Shown here: positions 16,696-21,980 of the stretch, piece by piece
Layout: each line of letters begins with the position of its first letter
Position numbering within the stretch: the first letter of the stretch is position 1
Assembly: GCA_963759115.1 (NCBI GenBank)
Contig: CAVWXT010000010.1
Span: 1 to 21,980, forward strand
Length of the DNA stretch: 21,980 nt
Reading direction: 5' to 3'
Origin: CAVWXT01 sp963759115
GTDB taxonomy: Bacteria; Planctomycetota; Planctomycetia; Pirellulales; Thermoguttaceae
Translations under genes and position numbers: made by a program
Notes under the pieces: model-generated
Told to the model about the DNA's origin: nothing
Seen by the model: only the letters and a program-made list of their open reading frames with translations
The model's database searches: none

Positions 16696-16799
16696 TTCTT
16701 CCCGCGATGGCGCGCGGCGTCCAGTGCTACTTCGCCGGTCCAGGCTGGGAGTTTTCCGCGCTCGGATGCGCGTAACGAGCAGGCAACCGCGCTTCGTCC

Positions 16800-17030
16800 A
16801 GGCGCGCGTCGGAAAGAACGAGAACGTGGAAAGCTCGCTTAGCGAAAACAACCGAAAGAGGCGCAACGACGAACACGAACAAGCGTCCCTTTCAAGTGGC
16901 GAAGAAACCGCCACGCGAAAGAACGGGAATGGAGAAACTTCGCTTCGCGAAAAGAACCGGAAGAGCCCGAACGCAAAAACTACGCTTCTCGGAAAGAATC
17001 GAAACGGCGTGGAACAGAGAAAGAAATAAA
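16800..17030. repeat. Purine-rich imperfect repeats of about 45-50 bp
   Basis: The plus strand is strongly A/G-rich. Similar units start near 16820, 16925 and 16970: GGAAAGCTCGCTTAGCGAAA, GAGAAACTTCGCTTCGCGAA and AAAACTACGCTTCTCGGAAA, each followed by AACCGAAAGAGG or a variant. Each unit carries a small CGCT(T)..AGCG-type dyad. Confidence 0.5.
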
Positions 17031-17140
17031 CCGGAGCCGCGCGGGGCGACGCAACCGAATGCGTCTTTTTCGCAAAAAGAGAGATCCGCCGGCCACCCCG
17101 CCCGCTCCGCGACCCAGTCGGCGAGCCGAACCTGTCGGGA

Positions 17141-17480
17141 GGGAACTCGTGGCAACGATCAAGCCGTCGCTCTGCCGTCCCGGCCGCCCCTGAGGACGGG
17201 GCGACCCTCGCGGCGATCAGGATCGCCTGGCGAAGGAACACGGGGCAATCACGATGCCTCACCCCATCTCTCGGGGACGGCGCGACCAGGTGGCGATCAG
17301 GATCGCCCGGCGGGGAACTTGGAGCAATCACGAAGCCCCGTCCCCCCGGGACGACGAACTTGGGCGGCGGGCGGGATCGCCCGCGAGGGGGCCCCACCGC
17401 AATCACGAACCTTCCCCGGCTGCCCCTCGGCGACGCCGCGACCCAGGTGTCGGGCGAGGTCTCTCGGAGGGGAGGTCGCG
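17141..17480. repeat. Array of about four degenerate repeats of 75-79 bp with hairpins
   Basis: The shared CAATCACGA lies at 17246, 17325 and 17400 (spacing 79 and 75); a degenerate first unit begins at 17141 (GGGAACTCGTGGCAACGATC). Before it, units carry GGCGATCAGGATCGCC (17212-17227 and 17292-17307), a perfect dyad GGCGATC-AG-GATCGCC; unit 4 has GCGGGCGGGATCGCCCGC instead. The order within a unit is GCGACC, dyad, GGCG, GGAAC, GGGGCAATCACGA, then C/G-rich filler. Such an array suggests protein-binding sites. Confidence 0.65.
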
Positions 17481-17550
17481 GGCATTGAAGCCGACCCCAG
17501 AGTGTGATCGGGGGAGGGTGGCTGCCAAATCCAAGCAGGATCACTCGGGT

Positions 17551-19254
17551 TCAGGCGACTACTGGACTGTCTGACGCATTCGCCGCAGGAGTCTTTTTCG
17601 CCACCTGATCTTGCCCTCGTCGTCCGCGCCCTTGGGCGCGAGTCCGTCCACCACGCCCAGGATGCCGCGTGCCGGCGGTCTTGGCGGCACTAGGCTTTCG
17701 ATCCGGTTCGGTCTTGAATCCGAACTGTTCGCCCAGCCACTCGATAGCTTCATCGAGCGGCGGGTACGCCTGGCCATCGAAGGCGTTGTAGTGCTTGTCG
17801 GCAATGGTCACCCACGAGTGCCCGAGGTACAGGGAGTCCAGCGAGAGGAATCTGCGGTCGCTGCGGAGCTTGGAGGAGCCGGTCTTGCGGAGATACTTCA
17901 ACTGCTTGTCGGGCATTTGCGGCTTCGCCTTCTTCATGTTCACGTAACGGCGGAGCAGGGAACACCAGACAGTCTCTCGGGTGTTTCCGTTCTTGACGAC
18001 CAATTTGCTGACGCACAGCGGTCCTCCAGCCCGATTCGTCAGGGCCAAGACCGGATCATCGCTAAGCTGTGATCGCAAGAGTCGGGCAGTCCTCGGCCAC
18101 AATTTGTAGTTGACCACGGGCGGGTGTTCGTGCCGCCGTGTCTTCGTCCGCTGCCGAACGATGCGTCCCTCCTCCAGCCGAACCTCCGACTTCAAGAGCG
18201 TCCCAACATCTATGTTGGTGAAGCCGCAGTTGAGCATCAGCAGCAAGTAAAGCTGGAAGTCCTCCGGGACAATTTCCAGCGTCCGATGGAATTCATCCGG
18301 CGTCCAAAGCAGTTCGGTGCGGGTCTTCTTGGCTACGCCAGTTTCATCGATGTGCGTCAGGAACACGAACTCTCGGGAATCAATGTTCTTCGGCAGGTTC
18401 TCCAGTTCGACATCATCCTGCCGCCATGCCCACCGAATCCACTGGCGGGCTGTGGTAAAAATGCTCTTTCTTCGTTGCTGCCCCCAGGGCTGCTGCAACA
18501 GCCACTTGTAGAACTCCGTGATCGTGGTGCCGTTGATCGTTGCGACGTGGGTGCCGGGCTTGATCCAATTGACAAAGACGGGCAACCGTTCCGCCAGTGT
18601 TCCCCAGGTTCGTGCTTTCAGAACACCGCCACGAACCTGCATCTCCTTGAAAGCCAAGAACCGCTGCACCTGATGTTCGACCGTCTGGGGCAGCTTCCGC
18701 TGATGAGATGCCAGCACACCGAGTTGCCGGATGCGTTCTTGCCAGACGCCGGACAGCGACCATCCCAAGGAGCCAAACCGCTTGTCGAAGATGGGGCTAA
18801 GCGCCTTCCGGCCCCACAATGCCGTCGCTACAGAAGGTGAGGATTAGCTCCTTCTCGGAAGAGGTAACGCCATCCGGCAGGCAAGAGGCAACGGGCGGCA
18901 ACGGTTCTTCTGCCGCAAGATGTGCTTCAAGAGTGGCAACGAGCTTGGCGATTTCGGCATACAGACTCCTCCTCGTCTTCGGGCGTGCCGAACCGCCCGT
19001 ACCAGTCGAGGCATTGCCGGAACACTTGGATGTGGTGCTCGTATTCCGCTCCAAGCGGTCGGGTGTGCTTCCGCTCGATGCAGCCAAGCATGGTACTCAA
19101 GCACCGCCGCCTCGTAGCCCTCTGCCGAGTTCGGGTGCTTGAAATACTTGACCTCGCCGTCGTGATACTTCTTCCAGCACTTCCGGGGGGCAAACCACGA
19201 CAGCACGAGCTTCACGCCCTGCTTCTTCTGCCGTTGATGCCAGGGCTTGGGCAT
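17551..19254 (-). CDS. Tyrosine recombinase (integrase) of a mobile element, about three frameshifts
   Basis: ATG 19254 has an ideal ribosome binding site (AGGAGGG). The N-terminus MPKPWHQRQKKQGVKLVLSW then KKYHDGEVKYFKHPNSAEGY shifts near 19085, 18970 and 18820 into the long frame ending at 17551. That frame contains a core-binding domain (VEHQVQRFLAFKEMQ..., TITEFYKWLLQQPWGQQRRK) and a catalytic domain (LYLLLMLNCGFTNIDVGTLL, VRQRTKTRRHEHPPVVNYKL, LKYLRKTGSSKLRSD, LYLGHSWVTIADKHYNAFDG). The nucleophile is probably the Tyr of DKHYNAF (codon 17790-17788), preceded by LGH. The first catalytic Arg, normally in a TGxR motif, is not evident (NCGFTNID). The joined length is about 565 residues, long for the family but usual for the planctomycete type as I recall it. 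It inserts and excises the element at the tRNA-derived site 150 bases upstream. Confidence 0.85.
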
Positions 19255-19294
19255 GATCTTCCCTCCTGCGATTGCCGGGCTGCAAAAAGGCCCG

Positions 19295-19349
19295 GTATCC
19301 AATCGGATTGTATCCAATTCGACCCTAATCCTACCAGAAATTGGATACA
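19295..19349. repeat. Three GTATCCAAT sites: putative integrase arm-type sites or operator
   Basis: GTATCCAAT occurs at 19295-19303 and, as TGTATCCAATT, at 19309-19319. The exact inverse AATTGGATACA lies at 19339-19349. The two direct copies are 15 bp apart, and the inverted pair forms a perfect 11-bp dyad. They lie between the integrase start and the tRNA-derived core, where tyrosine recombinases usually have arm-binding sites, and they also cover the likely integrase promoter, so autoregulation is possible. Confidence 0.6.
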
Positions 19350-19402
19350 CGAGGAAGCCTAAGACCCACAAAAACAAGGCGATTTCGTGGAATACCTCTG
19401 TT

Positions 19403-19444
19403 CTTCGGAACCGAGGGTTGTGGGTTCGAGTCCCTCCGGGCGTG
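19403..19444 (+). other. 3' half of tRNA-Arg(TCG): attachment-site remnant
   Basis: CTTCGGA (19403-19409) fits an arginine anticodon loop with anticodon TCG. It is followed by the 3' anticodon stem, variable bases, a T-arm GTGGG-TTCGAGT-CCCTC (19420-19436; one T-T mismatch), the acceptor 3' strand CGGGCGT (19437-19443) and discriminator G. No matching 5' half lies upstream. A tRNA 3' half beginning in the anticodon loop and lying next to an integrase gene is the usual remnant left at one end of an element integrated in a tRNA gene. CCA is not encoded. Confidence 0.65.
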
Positions 19445-19462
19445 CTTAACCTAATCCATGCC

Positions 19463-19558
19463 GAGCACAAGACTTAGTGCTCCTGCCCATCCTGGGCAGC
19501 GCGGCTCAGAAACCTTTGGAAAAGTGGTAGTTCTACCACTTTTCCGGAAAGGAGCCGC
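19463..19558 (+). promoter_or_regulatory. Cluster of three perfect hairpins, possible operator or structured RNA
   Basis: Three dyads follow one another: GAGCAC/GTGCTC (19463-19482), CTGCCCA/TGGGCAG (19483-19499), and a nested one in which GCGGCTC (19501-19507) pairs with GAGCCGC (19552-19558) around GGAAAAGTGGTAG-TT-CTACCACTTTTCC (19518-19545). The central 28-bp dyad TGGTAG..CTACCA resembles operators of GntR-type regulators. No T-run follows. It abuts the ribosome binding site of the next ORF (ATG 19562). Confidence 0.55.
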
Positions 19559-19561
19559 GAA

Positions 19562-20122
19562 ATGTCGCACAAGACCGCGGAGCGATCTGGGAAGTCGAGC
19601 CTAAACCGGGGCGGGGACTGCGAGGAATTCTGCGCGATCGGCTCGGATCGTTCCTGGCCGTCCTGGGAGCCGGCGCTCTGCTGCTGTCTGCCCTGCTGGT
19701 CACTGCGGCCCTCTCCGCGCTCGGCCGGATCCTGCCCCCCTCGCCCACGCTCGAAGGCCTCCCGCTCTCGCGGACCGTCACGTTCGTCGTCGCCGCGGCA
19801 TTCCTCACGCTGGCATCGCGCTGGTCTACCGCATCTTACCCGACGCCAAGATCGCCTGGCGCGACGTTTGGGTCGGGGCGGGCGTCAGCGCCCTGCTGTT
19901 CTTGCTCGGCAATCACTTGATCGGCTGGTACCTGGCGGCAGCCGGCGTGACTTCGGTCTATGGGGCGGCCGGTTCGATCGTGATTGTCCTGCTGTGGGTT
20001 ACTATTCTTCGCAGGTCGTGCTGTTCGGCGCGGAGTTCACACGGGTCTACGCCAAACACCGCGGTTCGCCCCTGGAACCGAAAGGAAACGCGGTGTTCAC
20101 CACCCGAAAGAAGTATGCCTGA
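19562..20122 (+). pseudogene. YihY/UPF0761-family membrane protein, N-terminally truncated and frameshifted
   Basis: From about 19600 the product reads GRGLRGILRDRLGSFLAVLG then three or four membrane segments (AGALLLSALLVTAALSALG; RTVTFVVAAAFLTLAIALVY; VWVGAGVSALLFLLGNHLIG; GAAGSIVIVLLWVYYSSQVV), and ends LFGAEFTRVYAKHRG, the diagnostic YihY C-terminus. Frame changes lie near 19600, 19815 and 20000. Family members have about 280-300 residues and six membrane segments; here the first 100-120 residues are missing, replaced by MSHKTAERSGKSSLN from ATG 19562. Truncation at the element-proximal side suggests it was cut by the integration or a later deletion. Confidence 0.75.
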
Positions 20123-20158
20123 CGGATCCCCAATTCAGCGAGCAATAGTCACGTCCAC

Positions 20159-20186
20159 TTGCCTTCCGCGATCCGCGCCCTATAAT
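20159..20186 (+). promoter_or_regulatory. Candidate sigma70-type promoter of the DUF2294 gene
   Basis: TTGCCT (20159-20164) and a consensus TATAAT (20181-20186) are 16 bases apart. Transcription would start near 20193, giving a 5' leader of about 200 bases that contains the hairpins and terminator described next. Confidence 0.6.
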
Positions 20187-20246
20187 AATTGTGGCTGGTG
20201 GAGCCGTAGAGAATTTGAATGCGGCTCGGCTAGCGAGTTGATTTGA

Positions 20247-20355
20247 AGTCGTCGGACGACTAGATGAAGAGCAACCCGGCTGTGCCGGGTGGCTTGTTGA
20301 CGAGTAAGCCGACGTGGTCGAAGCCTCAGGGTGTTCCGCCACGTCGGCTTTTTTT
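20247..20355 (+). terminator. Leader with intrinsic terminator and competing hairpin: possible riboswitch or attenuator
   Basis: The leader contains AGTCGT-CGG-ACGACT (20247-20261) and ACCCGGC/GCCGGGT (about 20274-20290). A strong intrinsic terminator follows: AAGCCGACGTGG (20306-20317), a 21-base loop, CCACGTCGGCTT (20339-20350) and a T7 run (20349-20355). GGCTT (20291-20295) can instead pair with AAGCC (20306-20310), which would open the terminator stem. The terminator stands before, not after, the DUF2294 gene and 44 bases upstream of its ATG, as in transcription attenuation. I do not recognise a known riboswitch consensus. Confidence 0.65.
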
Positions 20356-20398
20356 GTCTTGTGTCGGCGCGGAACGTTTGGAACCAAGGAGGACCGCG

Positions 20399-20848
20399 AT
20401 GGAAGATCTCGATCCGACCGTAGCACGTCAACTCGGCCAAGCGGTACGCGATTTTGAGCAACGGCGAACGGGCCGCCTCCCCAAATCGGTGACCGTGGTG
20501 CTGAATGAGAACACGCTGGCGATCACGCTGCACGGGGCCCTGTCGCCGGCCGAGAAGGCCCTGGCCGGGAGCCCGGCCGGCGCCGCCGAGGTGCAGGAGT
20601 TCCATCGGCAGTTGTTCAACAACTCCGCCGACTCGCTGCGGCGGGAGATCCAAAGGATCATCGGTGTGGAGGTGCGCGAAGCGAGCGTGGAACTAGGCTT
20701 CGAGGTCGGTACCGATATTCCAGTCCATTGTTGGGAGGTGCGGGAACGAATCCCCGCCGACGGCCAGCCATCAGAAGCGGCCTCCGCGAGAATGGGGGGA
20801 AGAAGAAAGCAAGTTCACGCAAAGTTCCAGGGCAAGCTAGAGGAGTGA
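20399..20848 (+). CDS. DUF2294 domain protein
   Basis: ATG 20399 follows AAGGAGG with ideal spacing; upstream in-frame starts would lie in the terminator. The 149-residue frame is intact. LGQAVRDFEQRRTGRLPKSV, TVVLNENTLAITLHGALSPA and EKALAGSPAGAAEVQEFHRQ, then SLRREIQRIIGVEVREASVE match the DUF2294 layout (helix, beta hairpin with a G-x-L-T/SPAE turn, helices, then GVxV). The family is about 110-130 residues; the basic tail after VHCW is extra. Its role is unknown. It is one of the few long genes here without a frameshift. Regulation by the leader attenuator is suggested. Confidence 0.85.
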   Translation: MEDLDPTVARQLGQAVRDFEQRRTGRLPKSVTVVLNENTLAITLHGALSPAEKALAGSPAGAAEVQEFHRQLFNNSADSLRREIQRIIGVEVREASVELGFEVGTDIPVHCWEVRERIPADGQPSEAASARMGGRRKQVHAKFQGKLEE

Positions 20849-20978
20849 GACCGCCGCTTCCGGGTCTTGGAGACGCCTCAAAGGCTTCGGCCGGGAACCG
20901 CCGTGGCAGAAAAGACAGAACCCATGGCCTGTTGGCAATTCGCCAACTGGGCCCGAATGGTTTGTTAGGAGAACTGAC

Positions 20979-21155
20979 ATGTTACGACTCGCTATCGTGT
21001 TTCTCGTCATCGCCCTGATTGCAGCCTTCCTCGGTTTCGGCGGAGTGGCAAGCCTCTCGTGGGCAGGGGCGAAGATCCTCTTCGTCATCTTCCTGATCCT
21101 CGCCGTGCTCTCTTTCCTGGGGCACGGGTACAGGAGGGGGACTTTCCTGGGGTAA
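20979..21155 (+). CDS. DUF1328 (YtjA-like) small membrane protein
   Basis: ATG 20979 follows AGGAG. The 58-residue product MLRLAIVFLVIALIAAFLGF GGVASLSWAGAKILFVIFLI has two hydrophobic segments joined by a short GGVA turn, the DUF1328 pattern (MLRWALIFLVVALIAGLLGF). It is an inner-membrane protein often encoded near CsbD and other stress proteins; its biochemical role is unknown. A GTTGGC/GCCAAC dyad lies upstream at 20931-20947. Confidence 0.85.
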   Translation: MLRLAIVFLVIALIAAFLGFGGVASLSWAGAKILFVIFLILAVLSFLGHGYRRGTFLG

Positions 21156-21160
21156 CGACG

Positions 21161-21382
21161 GCCAGGTCCGACGTCTCAAACCAGAAGATGACGGAACTGG
21201 AAACGAAGCGGGATGCAGCCCGCCCCAAGCTGGCCGAGGTCCGTGACTCCAGCACGAGGCCTGGAAGGATGTCTGAAAAAGGTGCCCAGTCAACCTGGGA
21301 CGAGTTGGATAAAGCCTTCCGTGAGGCGTCGCGAGATTCTGAACTCTTGACCTGTTGCGAGACATTAGTCAACAACCCCTAG
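21161..21382 (+). CDS. Remnant of a small coiled-coil stress-type protein, frameshifted
   Basis: The frame contains MTELETKRDAARPKLAEVRD and EKGAQSTWDELDKAFREASR, separated by an out-of-frame stretch where EAWKDV can be read in another frame. This fits the small coiled-coil family (KRDEARAKLAELKEASGDAW...GAEEAWEALKEAF) often next to CsbD or DUF1328. The N-terminal half expected for the family is absent, because the DUF1328 gene occupies that space, so it is a fragment or was joined by a deletion. Start not assigned with confidence. Confidence 0.45.
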   Translation, partial: ARSDVSNQKMTELETKRDAARPKLAEVRDSSTRPGRMSEKGAQSTWDELDKAFREASRDSELLTCCETLVNNP

Positions 21383-21399
21383 GAAAAGGAGTCACCATC

Positions 21400-21584
21400 A
21401 TGGGTGGCAAGACAGACGTGGTGAAAGGCCGAATCAAGGAAGCTGCCGGCGGCCACTGACCGGCAACGACCAGCTTCGCAAAGAAGAGGAAGGAAAGACC
21501 GACCAGGCAGTCGGGAAGGCCGAGCAAGCCGCCCAGAAGGCCGTCGACACGGTCAGAAAAGCCGTGAACAAAGTGTTCGAGTGA
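21400..21584 (+). CDS. CsbD family stress-response protein, one frameshift
   Basis: ATG 21400 follows AAAAGGAG. MGGKTDVVKGRIKEAAG is the CsbD start; a one-base change near 21452 restores ALTGNDQLRKEEEGKTDQAV then GKAEQAAQKAVDTVRKAVNK. The length of about 60 residues and the G-N-D-x-L-xxEGxxDQ core are typical of the family. CsbD proteins are small, hydrophilic and induced by general stress; their mechanism is unknown. The genes on both sides fit that setting. Confidence 0.85.
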
Positions 21585-21597
21585 AAGGCTTCCTTCT

Positions 21598-21619
21598 AGG
21601 ACAAAGTAGCGTCCTTTTT
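21598..21619 (+). terminator. Weak intrinsic terminator after csbD-like gene
   Basis: AGGAC (21598-21602) pairs with GTCCT (21611-21615) around eight bases and ends in a run of five T. The stem is short, so it may be only partly effective; a new ribosome binding site follows at once. Confidence 0.4.
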
Positions 21620-21639
21620 GAGGAGAGGAGAAACTGATC

Positions 21640-21783
21640 ATGAACGAGGCGAACAGGGCAGTCAGGGAAGCGGCGCGGGAGGTGGTTGTGGAAATCGTTG
21701 CGCAGCGTTGGAATTCGACCCGCAAGAGATGGATTCGCAATTCGGGGAGGGGTCCGCAGGGGCCGCCATCGAACTGCGGTTGA
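21640..21783 (+). CDS. Small hypothetical protein
   Basis: ATG 21640 follows GAGGAGAGGAG. It reads MNEANRAVREAAREVVVEIV then AQRWNSTRKRWIRN and stops after 47 codons. A second frame (EFDPQEMDSQFGEGSAGAAI) continues to 21809, so a frameshift may split a protein of about 55 residues. No family is recognised. Confidence 0.35.
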   Translation: MNEANRAVREAAREVVVEIVAQRWNSTRKRWIRNSGRGPQGPPSNCG

Positions 21784-21928
21784 CGCTGCCTTGCCGGGGC
21801 CATTCTTAGAGCAAGCGAAGCCCAAGCCACCCATCGAAGCGGTCCCCAACGAGCTGAGGGCGCCGGCAAGTAGAGGGCAGTATGGCGGGGGACGCTTGGA
21901 TTCCACCGGAACGTTAAGGAGTGTCTCC

Positions 21929-21980
21929 ATGGCAACAACCTCAGTCCAGAAAGCCCGTGCCGGGATGGGAGCGATCCTTC
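21929..21980 (+). CDS. 5' end of an unidentified gene, cut by the window end
   Basis: ATG 21929 has AAGGAG eight bases upstream. Seventeen codons are visible (MATTSVQKARAGMGAIL), too few to name the product. Confidence 0.45.
   Translation, partial: MATTSVQKARAGMGAIL

Larger units (their letters stand above)
16640..17550. other. Gene-free block between integrase and accessory operon
   Basis: About 900 bases without a convincing gene. The minus frame spanning 16684-17544 has no stop but encodes only biased, repetitive sequence whose repeats are not multiples of three. Apart from the promoter near 16680, the block consists of a purine-rich imperfect repeat (about 16800-17030) and a hairpin-bearing direct-repeat array (about 17141-17480). 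Confidence 0.55.

Noticed and set aside
16684..17544. 286-codon minus-strand open frame
   Set aside because: It has no recognisable domain, its composition changes with the underlying DNA repeats, and the repeat periods (79 and 75 bp) do not keep frame.

Overview
The window is GC-rich (by eye about 65 percent) bacterial DNA. The gene families suggest a planctomycete, probably related to Gemmataceae: a VIT/VWA-domain secreted protein, DUF4375 next to attC-like sites, a long planctomycete-style tyrosine recombinase, DUF1848, DUF2294, DUF1328 and CsbD. This assignment rests on remembered family distributions; there is no rRNA or other marker to confirm it. Almost every gene longer than about 100 codons is split by single-base frameshifts, while most short ones are intact. 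At least two breaks lie in homopolymers (C8 at 15694-15701, A4 near 10655). I therefore treat most broken genes as real genes carrying indel errors and describe the joined product.

Layout from left to right: (1) 1-643, nothing recognised. (2) 644-3052 (+), a secreted VIT plus VWA protein with about ten frame changes. (3) 3613-4871, a small cassette region: a PTS EIIA-like ORF and a DUF4375 gene, each followed by an attC-like imperfect inverted repeat, with no integron integrase in view. (4) 4872-6997, non-coding in appearance, with two families of direct repeats and several hairpins. (5) 6998-8606, a small unknown gene on the minus strand and a plus-strand DUF1848 gene. (6) 8680-16636, a dense minus-strand series of about 17 small genes: unknown acidic or small proteins, a Cys-rich protein, two C5-cytosine DNA methyltransferases, a DUF3102-like protein, a winged-helix-like protein, a Glu-rich coiled coil and an excisionase-like HTH protein at the promoter end. 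(7) 16640-17550, a gene-free block with two arrays of imperfect repeats. (8) 17551-19254, a tyrosine recombinase (minus), followed by three copies of GTATCCAAT and then the 3' half of a tRNA-Arg(TCG).

Sections 6 to 8 read as one end of an integrated element (prophage-like or another integrative element): integrase, arm-type sites, a tRNA-derived att core, an excisionase-like gene and an accessory operon with DNA methylation genes. No capsid, terminase, conjugation or replication gene is visible, so the type of element is open, and its left end was not found.

(9) 19463-21980 looks like host chromosome: a cluster of three perfect hairpins, an N-terminally truncated YihY-like membrane protein, a DUF2294 gene behind a promoter and a terminator that can compete with an alternative hairpin, then DUF1328, a coiled-coil remnant, CsbD and two small ORFs. 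This resembles the stress-gene clusters often seen together in bacteria.
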